Assembly (NCBI RefSeq): GCF_003967035.1
Contig: NZ_AP018560.1
Span: 2,775,501-2,839,500, forward strand
Origin: Aerosticca soli
GTDB lineage: Bacteria; Pseudomonadota; Gammaproteobacteria; Xanthomonadales; Rhodanobacteraceae
Direction: 5' to 3'
DNA: 64,000 nucleotides
The translations under genes and the position numbers were made by a program. Each line of letters starts with the position of its first letter. The stretch's first letter is position 1. The notes under the pieces are model-generated. The model worked only from the letters and a program-made list of their open reading frames with translations, made no database searches and was not told the origin of the DNA. This document shows positions 45,636 to 54,783 of the stretch, in pieces.

Positions 45636-46937
45636 ATGTCCACGCCGTCACCATCGCCCGGTGCGTCCCGCCGCCGCGCGGCGCTCGCCTTCATCTACGT
45701 CACCGTGCTGTTGGACATGCTGGCCTTCGGCATCGTCATCCCGGTGCTGCCGCATCTCGTCGCCCAGCTCGCCGGCGGCGGCGTGGCGCGGGCGGCGTGG
45801 TGGGTGGGCGTGTTCTCCACCGTGTTCGCGCTGGTGCAGTTCCTGTGCTCGCCGCTACAAGGCGCGTTGGCCGACCGCTACGGCCGGCGCCCGGTGATCC
45901 TGATCTCCAACCTGGGCCTGGCCTTGAACTTCGTGGTGCTGGCGACCGCGCCGACGCTGTGGCTGCTGTTCGTCGCGCGCGTGGTGCTCGGCGCGACCGC
46001 GGCGAGCTTCACCACCGCCAACGCCTACATCGCCGACATCACGCCGCCGGAACGGCGCGCGGCGGCCTTCGGGCTGCTGGGCAGCGCCTTCGGTGCCGGC
46101 TTCATCATCGGTCCGGGCCTGGGCGGCCTGCTCGGCGAGCTCTCGCTGCGGCTGCCGTTCTGGGTCGCCGGCGCACTGGCCTTCGTCAATTTCCTCTATG
46201 GCCTGTGCGTGCTGCCCGAATCGCTGCCGCGCGAACGACGCACCGCGCGACTGGAGCTGCACATGGCCCATCCGCTCGGCGCGCTGACGCTGCTGCGGCG
46301 CTATCCGCCGGTGCTGCGGCTGGCGGTGGTGCTGTTCCTGGTCTACCTGGCCAATTACGCGCTGCAGGCCACCTTCGTGCTCTACGCCGACTATCGCTAC
46401 GGCTGGGGTCCGCAGGCGGTGGGCTACGTGCTGATGCTGGTCGGCGCCTGCGACGGCGCCGCGCAGGCGCTGCTCACCGGCCGTCTGAGCCTGCGCCTGG
46501 GCGAACGGCGACTGCTGCTGTGGAGCATGCTCGCCGGCATCGCCGCCTTCCTGCTGATGGGCCTGGCCGACCGCGGCTGGCTGTTCCTGACGGCGGTGCC
46601 GCTGATGGCGCTGTGGGGGCTGGCCAACCCGCCGCTGCAGTCGCTGATGACGCACGAGGTCGATCCGAGCGAGCAGGGCCGCCTGCAGGGCGCGCTGACC
46701 AGCCTCGGCAGCCTGGCCGGCATCTTCGGCCCGTTCCTGTTCGCCGAAGTGTTCGCCCTGGCGGTGGCGCCGGCATCGCCGCTCGAAGTGCCCGGATTGC
46801 CGTTCGTGCTCGCCGCGCTGCTGCTCGCCATCGGCACCGTGCTGGCCGTGCGGGCGAGCCGCGACCTGCACGGCGGTGCGGGCGGCGCGGCGTATCATGC
46901 GGACCCGGTACCCCCCTCCGACCGGAGCATCCCATGA
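45636..46937 (+). CDS. MFS drug:H+ antiporter (TetA/DHA1-like)
   Basis: A 433-residue 12-helix transporter. The antiporter motif region GALADRYGRRPVIL between helices 2 and 3, and GFIIGPGLGGLLGEL in helix 5 (motif C of exporters), place it in the TetA-like DHA1 group. Substrate is unknown and resistance is not implied. The stop overlaps the ATG of the DUF1993 gene. Confidence 0.9.
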   Translation: MSTPSPSPGASRRRAALAFIYVTVLLDMLAFGIVIPVLPHLVAQLAGGGVARAAWWVGVFSTVFALVQFLCSPLQGALADRYGRRPVILISNLGLALNFVVLATAPTLWLLFVARVVLGATAASFTTANAYIADITPPERRAAAFGLLGSAFGAGFIIGPGLGGLLGELSLRLPFWVAGALAFVNFLYGLCVLPESLPRERRTARLELHMAHPLGALTLLRRYPPVLRLAVVLFLVYLANYALQATFVLYADYRYGWGPQAVGYVLMLVGACDGAAQALLTGRLSLRLGERRLLLWSMLAGIAAFLLMGLADRGWLFLTAVPLMALWGLANPPLQSLMTHEVDPSEQGRLQGALTSLGSLAGIFGPFLFAEVFALAVAPASPLEVPGLPFVLAALLLAIGTVLAVRASRDLHGGAGGAAYHADPVPPSDRSIP

Positions 46938-47449
46938 CCCTCTCGATGTATCAGGCTTCCGTGCCCGTCTTCATCCGTGCGCTGGGCAACCTGCGCCACG
47001 TGCTCGCCAAGGGCGAGGCGCATGCCAAGGCGCGACAGGTCAGCGACGAGGTGATGCTGGCCACCCGGCTGGTGCCGGACATGTTTCCCCTGGTCCGACA
47101 GGTGCAGATCGCCACCGACATGGCCAAGGGCGGCGCCGCGCGGCTGGCCGGCGGCGAACCGCCCACCTTCGCCGATGACGAGACCACGTTCGCCGCGCTG
47201 TATGACCGCATCGAGCGCACCACCGAGCATCTTCGGTCCTATCGCGCCGAGCAGATCGACGGCAGCGAGGAACGCGCCATCACGCTCAAGACCCGCCACG
47301 GCGAGATGCACTTCAAAGGCCGGGACTACCTGCTGGATTTCGTCATTCCCAACCTGTTTTTCCACTGCACCACCACCTACGCGATCCTGCGCGGGATCGG
47401 CGTCGAGCTCGGCAAGCGCGATTTTCTGGGACCGCTCGGCCATGGCTGA
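46934..47449 (+). CDS. DUF1993 family protein
   Basis: A 171-residue cytosolic protein matching the DUF1993 pattern: MYQASVPVFIRALGNLRHVLAKGEAHA, RLVPDMFPLVRQVQIA and FHCTTTYAILRGIGVELGKRDFLG. The fold is expected to be a DinB-like four-helix bundle; function is unknown. It overlaps the MFS exporter gene by 4 bases. Confidence 0.88.
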   Translation: MTLSMYQASVPVFIRALGNLRHVLAKGEAHAKARQVSDEVMLATRLVPDMFPLVRQVQIATDMAKGGAARLAGGEPPTFADDETTFAALYDRIERTTEHLRSYRAEQIDGSEERAITLKTRHGEMHFKGRDYLLDFVIPNLFFHCTTTYAILRGIGVELGKRDFLGPLGHG

Positions 47450-47518
47450 ACGCGACCGCGCCCGGGCATGTGCACCGGCCGCGCATGCCGGTCGATGCGC
47501 GGCGCCCGGGGCGAGGCC

Positions 47519-47653
47519 ATGAAAGACAGGCGCCGGCTGGCTTGGTGGACGCTGGTGATCGCGCTGCTCGTCGTGCTCGCGGTGGGCACCTATCAGGCGC
47601 TGCATCACGAGGAACGGCGGCCGGTGCAAAGCGGCGCCCCGGCCGCGCCCTAG
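47519..47653 (+). CDS. Small single-pass membrane protein
   Basis: A 44-residue protein, MKDRRRLAWWTLVIALLVV at the start: positively charged N-tail, one membrane helix (about 9-26) and a short polar tail. A GCGAGG Shine-Dalgarno lies just upstream of the ATG. It follows DUF1993 by about 70 bases. The function is unknown. Confidence 0.55.
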   Translation: MKDRRRLAWWTLVIALLVVLAVGTYQALHHEERRPVQSGAPAAP

Positions 47654-47746
47654 CTTAAGGCGCGCATCGGCCATCCGGCCCATGCGCCGGGGATCGCCCA
47701 GGCCATGCCGCAGCGCCAGCCGGCCAGTGCCGTGGGTCGCTTGCCT

Positions 47747-48238
47747 TCAGTGCCGGCGCCGGGCGCGGGTGGCGGCCGCCTTCTTCGCCGCCGCCGAACG
47801 GCCGGCCGCGCCCTTGGTCCTGGCCGCCTTCTTGGCAGCTGCCGAACGGCTGGCTGCGGGGCGCTTGGCCGCGCTCTTGTGCGCCTGACTCGACAGCGCC
47901 CGCTTGGACACCGCGGCGCGGCCTTCGCGCTTGAGCGCGCCGGTGGTCGCCCGCGAGCGCTTCGGATCCGGCTTGTGCGGATGCTCGCCGGCGGCCTGGT
48001 CGCGAGCGGCGCGTTTGCGCGTGGCCTTGCTCGCGGTTTTCTTCGCCGGCACCTTGACGCCGGCGCGGCGGGCCTTGGACAGGCCGATCGCGATCGCCTG
48101 CTTGGTCGAACGGACACCGTGCTTGCCTTCGCGCACGTGCTCGATCTCCTCGCGGACGAATTCGCCGGCCTGGGTGCTGGGCGCCTTGCCCTCGCGTTTG
48201 TCGCGGGCGGCGGCCTGGCGGGTACGTTTCTCGGACAT
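47747..48238 (-). CDS. DUF6496-type protein with histone H1-like Lys/Ala tail
   Basis: A 163-residue very basic protein. The N-terminal half (FVREEIEHVREGKHGVRST followed by KQAIAIGLSKARRAGVKVP) matches the small DUF6496 domain. The C-terminal half is built from Ala/Lys/Arg units such as RSAAAKKAA (twice) and KGAA, like AlgP or histone H1 tails, suggesting nucleic-acid binding. The ATG at 48238 is chosen since the protein begins MSEKRTRQ in relatives I recall. It is divergent from the DUF72 gene. Confidence 0.75.
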   Translation of the reverse strand: MSEKRTRQAAARDKREGKAPSTQAGEFVREEIEHVREGKHGVRSTKQAIAIGLSKARRAGVKVPAKKTASKATRKRAARDQAAGEHPHKPDPKRSRATTGALKREGRAAVSKRALSSQAHKSAAKRPAASRSAAAKKAARTKGAAGRSAAAKKAAATRARRRH

Positions 48239-48405
48239 GGCAGCGACCTCGAAATGCGCGGCATCGCGCCGACGCTTCGCCGCCACGCTCACACGGCAGG
48301 CGTCGAGATGCGGTCAAGCACCACGCGGCCTGCACGCGCAGCGGCGCAGGCTGCAGCGATGCCCGAACGCTCCTTCCCGCAGCGCATGCGTCAGGCGGCC
48401 CGCCG

Positions 48406-49287
48406 ATGAGCGTGCGCATCGGCATCTCCGGCTGGCGCTATGCGCCGTGGCGCGGGCGTTTCTATCCTGAAGACCTGCCACAGCGGCTGGAGCTGCACTA
48501 CGCCGCGCGGCATTTCTCCAGCATCGAACTCAACGGCTCGTTCTACGCGCTGCAGCGCCCGGAAAGCTACCGGCGCTGGTATGCGGACACGCCACGCGGT
48601 TTCGTCTTCGCGGTCAAGGCGCCGCGGTTCATCACCCACATCCGGCGCCTGCGCGAAGTCGACGGGCCGCTGGCCAACTTCTTCGCCTCCGGCGTGCTGG
48701 CGCTGGGTGAAAAGCTCGGCCCGGTGCTGTGGCAGCTGCCGCCTTCGCTGGCCTACGACGCCGCGTCGATCGAGCATTTCCTGGCCGCCCTGCCGCGCGA
48801 CAGCCGCCAGGCGCAGGCGCTCGCCCGCCGGCACGAGCCGCGCATGACGCCCGAGCGCACCTGGTTGGCGGTATCCGCCAACCATCGCCTGCGCCATGCG
48901 CTGGAGATCCGCCACCCGAGCTTTGCCTGCGCCGGCTTCATCGCCCAGCTGCGCCGGCATCGGGTGGCGCTGGTGGTGGCCGACACCGCCGGCCGCTGGC
49001 CGCTGCTGGAAGACGTCACCGCCGGCTTCATGTATCTGCGTCTGCATGGCGACAAGGAGCTCTACGCCAGCGGCTACGACGATGCCGCACTGGACGAGTG
49101 GGCGCGCCGCATCCGCGCCTGGCAGCGCGGCGGTCAGCCCGGCGATGCGCGCACGGTGAGCGACGCGGCGCCGCCGAAGCGGCGTTCCCGCGACGTCTAC
49201 TGCTATTTCGACAACGACACCAAGGTCCGCGCGCCGTTCGACGCCAGGCGCCTGGCCGAACGCCTGCGGGAGAGGCCGGCACGCTGA
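48406..49287 (+). CDS. DUF72 (YecE-like) TIM-barrel protein
   Basis: A 293-residue protein with the DUF72 landmarks IGISGWRYAPWRGRFYP, FSSIELNGSFYALQ, FVFAVKAPRFITHIRRL, VLWQLPPSLAYD, EIRHPSF, and the ending VYCYFDNDTKVRAPFDA. The biochemical role of this family is not established. There is no signal peptide. Confidence 0.92.
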   Translation: MSVRIGISGWRYAPWRGRFYPEDLPQRLELHYAARHFSSIELNGSFYALQRPESYRRWYADTPRGFVFAVKAPRFITHIRRLREVDGPLANFFASGVLALGEKLGPVLWQLPPSLAYDAASIEHFLAALPRDSRQAQALARRHEPRMTPERTWLAVSANHRLRHALEIRHPSFACAGFIAQLRRHRVALVVADTAGRWPLLEDVTAGFMYLRLHGDKELYASGYDDAALDEWARRIRAWQRGGQPGDARTVSDAAPPKRRSRDVYCYFDNDTKVRAPFDARRLAERLRERPAR

Positions 49288-49374
49288 GGCGATCGTGGTG
49301 GCTGGGGATGCGCCCCCTTGCGCACGCGCGACGCGGACCGCATCTGCAAGGGCCCGTCCCGAACGATGGCAGCC

Positions 49375-50208
49375 ATGTCCGAACGACACCTCCAAAGGCG
49401 CGTGCACGGCGTCGAGACCGCCGACGGCGCCGGTGTGCGCCTGAAACGCATCATCGGCCAGAGCGCGCTGGACAGCCTCGACCCGTTCCTGCTGCTCGAT
49501 GAGTTCCGTTCCGACCGCCCGGACGACTACCTCGCCGGGTTCCCCGAGCATCCGCATCGCGGCTTCGAGACGGTCACCTACATGCTCGCCGGCCATATGC
49601 GTCACGGCGACAACCACGGCCATCGCGGCGACTTGGGCCCGGGCAGCGTGCAGTGGATGACCGCCGGTCGCGGCATCGTGCACTCGGAGATGCCGCAGCA
49701 GGAAGCCGGCCTGCTGTGGGGTTTCCAGCTGTGGGTGAACCTGCCGGCCCGCGACAAGCTGACCGCGCCGCGTTACCAGGACATCCCCGCCGAGCACATC
49801 CCGCACGTGGAGCCGGCGCCGGGCGTGACGGTGCGCGTGATCGCCGGGACCTTCGGCGACGCCGTCGGGCCGGCCCTGGGCATCGCCACCGCGCCGGTCT
49901 ATCTGGACGTCGCGCTGGGTGCCGGTACGCGCCTGGACGTGCCGCTGCCCGCCACGCACAACGCCTTCGTCTATCTCTTCGACGGCACGACGGTCGCCGT
50001 CGGCGGCGAACCCCTGCGGCACGGCGAGCTGGGCGTGCTTTCCGCCGGCACGCGGGTCGCGCTGGCCGCAGCGGCATCGCCGGTGCGGCTGCTGGTGGTC
50101 GCCGGCCGGCCGCTCGGCGAGCCGGTCGCGCGCTACGGCCCCTTCGTGATGAACACGCCGGCGGAAATCCGCGAGGCGATCGCCGACTTGCGCGCGGGTC
50201 GTTTCTGA
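49375..50208 (+). CDS. Pirin family protein
   Basis: A 277-residue bicupin. The N-terminal cupin holds the metal ligands in HPHRGFETVTYMLAGHMRH and later VHSEMP, the three-His-one-Glu pattern of pirins. Bacterial relatives include a quercetin 2,3-dioxygenase (YhhW) and regulators of pyruvate metabolism. The start may instead be the ATG at 49366. It is convergent with the ABC permease gene, six bases apart. Confidence 0.92.
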   Translation: MSERHLQRRVHGVETADGAGVRLKRIIGQSALDSLDPFLLLDEFRSDRPDDYLAGFPEHPHRGFETVTYMLAGHMRHGDNHGHRGDLGPGSVQWMTAGRGIVHSEMPQQEAGLLWGFQLWVNLPARDKLTAPRYQDIPAEHIPHVEPAPGVTVRVIAGTFGDAVGPALGIATAPVYLDVALGAGTRLDVPLPATHNAFVYLFDGTTVAVGGEPLRHGELGVLSAGTRVALAAAASPVRLLVVAGRPLGEPVARYGPFVMNTPAEIREAIADLRAGRF

Positions 50209-50214
50209 AGGCCT

Positions 50215-51027
50215 TCAGCGGCTGCCGAGCAGCAACCCGGCCAGATAGTGCCGCTGCAGCGCCATGAAGAGCGCGAGCGCGGGCAGCACGGTGACCGCGG
50301 AACCGGCCATCATGAGCTCGGTGTCCTGCGCGTGTTCGCGCGCGAGCGAGGCCAGCCCCACCGGCAGCGTGTAGTGCTCCTGGCCGGTCAGCACGATCAG
50401 CGGCCACATGAAATCGTTCCAGGCGGCCAGGAAGGTCAGCACCGCCAGCGTCGCCATCGCCGGCTTGAGCAGCGGCAGCACGATGGCGACGAAGATGCGC
50501 CACTCGCCGGCGCCGTCGATGCGCGCGGCCTCGATCAGTTCGACGGGCACGGCGCGGGCGAACTGCCGCACCAGATAGATGCCGAAGGCACTGGCCAGCG
50601 CCGGCACGACCACGCCGGCGTAGCTGTTCACCCAGCCCAGCGCCTTGAGTTCCAGGAACAGGGGCAGCATGGTCACCTGCGCGGGAATCGCCAGCGCGGC
50701 CAGCACGCCGCGGAAGAGCACGCGGCGCCCCGGGAAATCGAGCCGGGCGAAGGCGTAGCCGGCGGCGAGATTGCAGCCCAGCGAAAGCAGGGTGATGGCG
50801 GCGGACACGCCGAGGCTGTTGGCGAGGTAGCGGCCCATGCCGGCGCGGGCGAACAGCGCGCGGTAGTTGTCCAGCGTCGGCGCCGGCGGCCAGGGCGACG
50901 CTCCCGCCCCGGCCGTGCCGGCCGGCAGCAGGGATACCACCAGCATCCAGCCCAGGGGGAACAGCGCGACCAGCGCGCCGCCGAGCAGGAGGCCGTTGAC
51001 CAGCACCCGGGCCAGGCGCGGACTCAC
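50215..51027 (-). CDS. Sugar ABC transporter permease (MalG-like)
   Basis: A 270-residue inner-membrane permease with about six helices and the coupling EAA motif ELIEAARIDGAGEWRIFVAIVLPLLKP facing the ATPase. The start is GTG at 51027, overlapping the stop of the first permease (GTGA). It is the last gene of the glycan locus. No ATPase gene follows, so the importer must borrow one (MsiK/MalK-like) encoded elsewhere. Confidence 0.93.
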   Translation of the reverse strand: MSPRLARVLVNGLLLGGALVALFPLGWMLVVSLLPAGTAGAGASPWPPAPTLDNYRALFARAGMGRYLANSLGVSAAITLLSLGCNLAAGYAFARLDFPGRRVLFRGVLAALAIPAQVTMLPLFLELKALGWVNSYAGVVVPALASAFGIYLVRQFARAVPVELIEAARIDGAGEWRIFVAIVLPLLKPAMATLAVLTFLAAWNDFMWPLIVLTGQEHYTLPVGLASLAREHAQDTELMMAGSAVTVLPALALFMALQRHYLAGLLLGSR

Positions 51028-51902
51028 GATTCCCCCGCGCGCCGGAACAGCGCGAGCAGGCTGGTGGTCGCCGCCAGGGTCAGCGCGAACAGCACGAAGG
51101 CCACCGCCGAGCCCACGCCCAGGTTCCACCACTGGAAGCCCTCCTGATACATGAGGTAGAGCACGCTGACCGTACTTTGCAGCGGGCCGCCCTCGGTGAT
51201 CACGTAAGGCTCGGCAAAAAGCTGAAAATAGCCGGCCACGGTGAGGATGGTCACCATGCTCAGGGTCGGCAGCAGCGCCGGCAGGGTGATGTGCCAGAAC
51301 CGCCGCAGCGGCCCTGCGCCGTCCAGCCGCGCGGCCTCGTAGAGTTCCGGCGCGATGCCCTGCAGGCCGGCGAGCAAGATGATCATGTTGTAGCCGAAGT
51401 TCTTCCACACCGCGAACAGGATGATGGTCGGCATCGCCCAGTGCGGATCGCCGAGCCAGTCCACCACCGGCAGCCCGAGCCGGGCGAGCCAGGCGTCGAC
51501 GAGGCCCTCGCGGGCGTTGAAGAGATAGCGCCAGACCACCGCCATCGCCACCAGCGTAGTCACCACCGGCGCGAACAGCGCGGTGCGGAAGAAGGCCTTC
51601 GCCCGCGCCAGCGGCGAGTCGAGCAGCAAAGCGGCGCCGAGCGAGACGGCCATCGACAGCGGCACGCCGACGAGCACGAAATAGACGGTGTGGCCGAGCG
51701 CCGACCAGAACAGCGGTCGCCGGAGCAGATCCAGATAGTTGTGCAGGCCGACGAAACGCAGCTGGTGCCAGTCGGCCAGCGCGTAGAGGTCGTAATCGGT
51801 CAGGCTGAGCAGCAGCGCACCGAGCACCGGCAACAGGAAGAACACGCCGAGCACCAGCCCCGCCGGGGCGAGGAACAGCCATGCCGCGCGATGCGTGTTC
51901 AT
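51024..51902 (-). CDS. Sugar ABC transporter permease (MalF-like)
   Basis: A 292-residue permease with six predicted helices and the EAA loop ELYEAARLDGAGPLRRFWHITLPALLP. Its start overlaps the binding-protein stop (ATGA) and its end overlaps the second permease. It belongs to the CUT1 oligosaccharide class by sequence style and context. Confidence 0.93.
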   Translation of the reverse strand: MNTHRAAWLFLAPAGLVLGVFFLLPVLGALLLSLTDYDLYALADWHQLRFVGLHNYLDLLRRPLFWSALGHTVYFVLVGVPLSMAVSLGAALLLDSPLARAKAFFRTALFAPVVTTLVAMAVVWRYLFNAREGLVDAWLARLGLPVVDWLGDPHWAMPTIILFAVWKNFGYNMIILLAGLQGIAPELYEAARLDGAGPLRRFWHITLPALLPTLSMVTILTVAGYFQLFAEPYVITEGGPLQSTVSVLYLMYQEGFQWWNLGVGSAVAFVLFALTLAATTSLLALFRRAGES

Positions 51903-53185
51903 CGCCGTGCCGTCCGCTTGAGAAGCCAGCGCCGCTTGGCCAGGATGCGGTCCACCCGGCGGTCGAGCTCGGCGGCGGCCTGATCGACATCGTATTCGCC
52001 GGCCACGGTCTGCGCGGCGACCAGCTGCATCTCGTTGGCGATGCGCTCCCACTCGGGCACCTGCGGAATCGGCTTGACCCGTTCGAGCTGGGCGAGGAAG
52101 GCGCGCGTCTTGGCATCGTCGTGCAGCGCGCCTTCCGCCCATGCGCTGCGCCGCGCCGGCAGGTCGCCGAGCAGCGCGTAGAAGCGCTGCTGCACCTCGG
52201 GGCGGGAAAGGTATTCGATCAGCGCCCAGGCACCGCGCTGGTGCGGCGAGCGGGCGAACACCACCAGGCTGGAGCCGCCGGCAAGCCCGCTGCCCGGGCC
52301 ATCCGCGCCGGGCAGCGTCGCGGTCGCCCAGGCCGACTCGAACGCGGGCGGCAGGCGCTGGCGCAGCTCGCCGATGTTCCACGGGCCGGACAGGTAGAAC
52401 GCATAGGTGCCGCGCCCGAAGGCCTCCCACGGGTTGCCGGCCTCGACGTTGCTGATCGGCGGCGCCTGGCGCAGACGGAACGTCTCCACATAGAAAGCCA
52501 GCGCGCGCCTGAAGCCGGCGCTCCGGAAGTTGCCGTAGCGGTCGCCGTCGCGCAGCAGCGGCTCGGGTTGCTGCAAGGCCAGCGACAGCAACTGCTCGTA
52601 TTCGTTGGTCGGCAGCAGGATGCCGTAGCGCTGCGCCTCGGGCCGGCTGAGCGCGGCCAGCATGCGCCGCCATTCGGCCCAGTCGCGCGGCGGGTGATCG
52701 AAACCGGCCGCGGCGAGCAGATCGCGGCGGTAGAACAGCAGCCGCGTGTCGGCATACCAGGGAATGCCATAGACCCGGCCGGCGACCACGTTGGTGGCCC
52801 ACAGGCTGGGAAAATAATCCTGCGCCACGACCGTGCGCGTCTGCGCCAGATACGCATCCAGCGGCGCCAGGGCATGCAGCGCGACCCATTCGGCAAGCCA
52901 GGTGTTGCCGAGCTGGGCCAGGTCCGGCAGGGTGCCGGCGGCGAAGGCGGTGAGCATCTTCTGGTGCGCCGCCGAATGCGGCAGCCGCTGCAGCTCGACG
53001 TGCAGGCCCGGATGCTCACGCTCGAAGTCGGGCAGCAGCATCGCCACCGCCTCGCCCTCGCGGCCGAAGGTCCAGAACTTGATCGTCTCCCCGCGCGGCG
53101 GACCGGCGCAGGCGCACAGCCCCGCCAGCACGAAGGCCATCAGCCCCCGCCGCCACCTGCGTGCCCGCCCGCCTCGCTCCGGCAT
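51899..53185 (-). CDS. Sugar ABC transporter substrate-binding lipoprotein
   Basis: A 428-residue extracytoplasmic solute receptor of the CUT1 class (SBP family 1). A basic N-tail and hydrophobic core end in a lipobox LCACAG. The mature part has KFWTFGREGEA, then PDLAQLGNTW and GIPWYADTRLLFYRRDLLAAAGFDHPP, which are typical for oligosaccharide binders. It lies 74 bases after the GH39 gene and overlaps the first permease, so import of the hydrolysis products is the natural role. Confidence 0.92.
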   Translation of the reverse strand: MPERGGRARRWRRGLMAFVLAGLCACAGPPRGETIKFWTFGREGEAVAMLLPDFEREHPGLHVELQRLPHSAAHQKMLTAFAAGTLPDLAQLGNTWLAEWVALHALAPLDAYLAQTRTVVAQDYFPSLWATNVVAGRVYGIPWYADTRLLFYRRDLLAAAGFDHPPRDWAEWRRMLAALSRPEAQRYGILLPTNEYEQLLSLALQQPEPLLRDGDRYGNFRSAGFRRALAFYVETFRLRQAPPISNVEAGNPWEAFGRGTYAFYLSGPWNIGELRQRLPPAFESAWATATLPGADGPGSGLAGGSSLVVFARSPHQRGAWALIEYLSRPEVQQRFYALLGDLPARRSAWAEGALHDDAKTRAFLAQLERVKPIPQVPEWERIANEMQLVAAQTVAGEYDVDQAAAELDRRVDRILAKRRWLLKRTARR

Positions 53186-53259
53186 GTCCGCCGCCCGCCC
53201 GATCGCTACACCGGCTTCACCGCTGCCCTGCCCGATGCCGAGCGCACCTGGGACCGCAA

Positions 53260-54783
53260 TCAGGGGCGCCCGCTCGAAAGCATGATCTGCACCAGGGCAT
53301 TGGGCCCCAGCGTCAGGGTGAGCACGCCGTTCGTCAAGCGTCGTCGCTCCGGTACAAGCGCCGTGGCGGCATTGATCTGCGCCACCTGTGCGGGCGTGGG
53401 ATAACGTGGCCGGCCGAGCCGTTCGTACACCGCCAGCGCGTTGCCATGTTCGGCATCGACGCGTCGAATCACCGCCACTGCATCTGCCGCGAGGCCCGTT
53501 ACTTCCAGTCGAAAGCGGCGTGTAGCAGCGTCTTCACCCGGATTGACCAGATGCCACAGCACGATGGCCAGGCTGCCATCCGTCCGGCGCGTGACGATGG
53601 CATGCGGCGACGGATGGGGCAGACGCTGCTCGCCGAGCTCGTGCAGCAGGGCGAAGGCGTAGTAACTCGGCTTGTCGATGCCGCCGATCGCGCGCAGGCC
53701 GAACAGGCCGGCGAACGGCGCGTGGTTGGGACCCTGCTCGTCGATGATGTCGGAGAAGGTCCAGAACGACATCGCATCCACGAGGCCATCGCAGGCGCGC
53801 ACCGTATCGGCCAGCGCCGGACCGACGTAGATGGTGTCGCGTAGGCCACCCTCGCGCAGCACGTTCCATTCGGTCCACAACAGCGGCAGCCCGGGTCGCG
53901 GCGAGGCGGCAATCTGTCGATGCACCTTGGCGACCGCACGACACACGCGATCCTGCGGCGGCACCGGCGTGTCGTCGCCGAACAGATCCTGCTCGCGATC
54001 AGAGGCATAGCCGTGAGTGGAGACGAAGTCCACCGGCACATGCTCACGCGCAGCGTGGGCTAGAAAGGCATCGACCCAGGCGGCGGCCGCGGTCGCCGGG
54101 CCGCCCACGCGCAGCCGCGCGCTGACCGACTTCAGCGCGCGGGCGGTGTGGTCGTACAGCTCGAAATAACTGCGTTGGCGCGGCGCGCCGACCCAGAAGT
54201 CGATGTTGGGTTCGTTCCACACCTCGAAATACCACTGCGCCACCTCATCGCTGCCGTAGCGTTGCAGCAGATGCTCGGCGAAGGCCCGCACCAGCGCGTC
54301 CCAGCGCGCGTAGTCCTTGGGCGCGGACACGTTCGGCTTGTACCAGAACGGGTGCAGCGCATCCGGGTTGAACGCGAGCCGGCGCGGCATGAAGCCGATC
54401 TCCACCAGCGGCCGCACGCCTTCGGCGAGCAGCCCGTCGTAGACCTGATCGACCAGGGTGAAGTTGTAGACCGGCGCGCCATGTTCGTCTTCGGTATATA
54501 CGCCGAGATCGTCGTCGAAGATGCCGTGAAAGCGCACGTAGCCCAGCGCGGCCACCCGTTTCACGGCGCGCAGGTCGCGGCGATAGTCCTCACGCAGCGA
54601 GAGCACCGCACGGCCTGAACCGAACATGCGTTCCCAGAAATGCGGAAAGGGCCGCGCCGGTTCCCGGGCATCGATGCGTATTGTCTCTTCTTGTCCGGAT
54701 TGCGCATGCAGCGGCAACGACGACAGCCCCAACACCGCCAGAGTCGCGAGCATTTTCCAGCGAAAGGCGTAAGACAGACTCAT
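53260..54783 (-). CDS. GH39-family glycoside hydrolase (beta-xylosidase-like)
   Basis: A 507-residue secreted enzyme. The signal peptide ends near SLPLHAQ. The TIM barrel shows the acid/base Glu in QWYFEVWNEPNIDFW and the nucleophile Glu in LLWTEWNVLREGG, both standard for GH39, followed by a beta-sandwich. Known GH39 members act on beta-xylosides or related residues; the actual sugar here is open. The ATG overlaps the stop of the GH144 gene. Confidence 0.88.
   Translation of the reverse strand: MSLSYAFRWKMLATLAVLGLSSLPLHAQSGQEETIRIDAREPARPFPHFWERMFGSGRAVLSLREDYRRDLRAVKRVAALGYVRFHGIFDDDLGVYTEDEHGAPVYNFTLVDQVYDGLLAEGVRPLVEIGFMPRRLAFNPDALHPFWYKPNVSAPKDYARWDALVRAFAEHLLQRYGSDEVAQWYFEVWNEPNIDFWVGAPRQRSYFELYDHTARALKSVSARLRVGGPATAAAAWVDAFLAHAAREHVPVDFVSTHGYASDREQDLFGDDTPVPPQDRVCRAVAKVHRQIAASPRPGLPLLWTEWNVLREGGLRDTIYVGPALADTVRACDGLVDAMSFWTFSDIIDEQGPNHAPFAGLFGLRAIGGIDKPSYYAFALLHELGEQRLPHPSPHAIVTRRTDGSLAIVLWHLVNPGEDAATRRFRLEVTGLAADAVAVIRRVDAEHGNALAVYERLGRPRYPTPAQVAQINAATALVPERRRLTNGVLTLTLGPNALVQIMLSSGRP

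Noticed and set aside
45636-46937. Tetracycline resistance gene
   Set aside because: TetA-like motifs define the DHA1 group broadly. The chromosomal setting next to DUF1993 and the lack of a TetR repressor give no support for that substrate.
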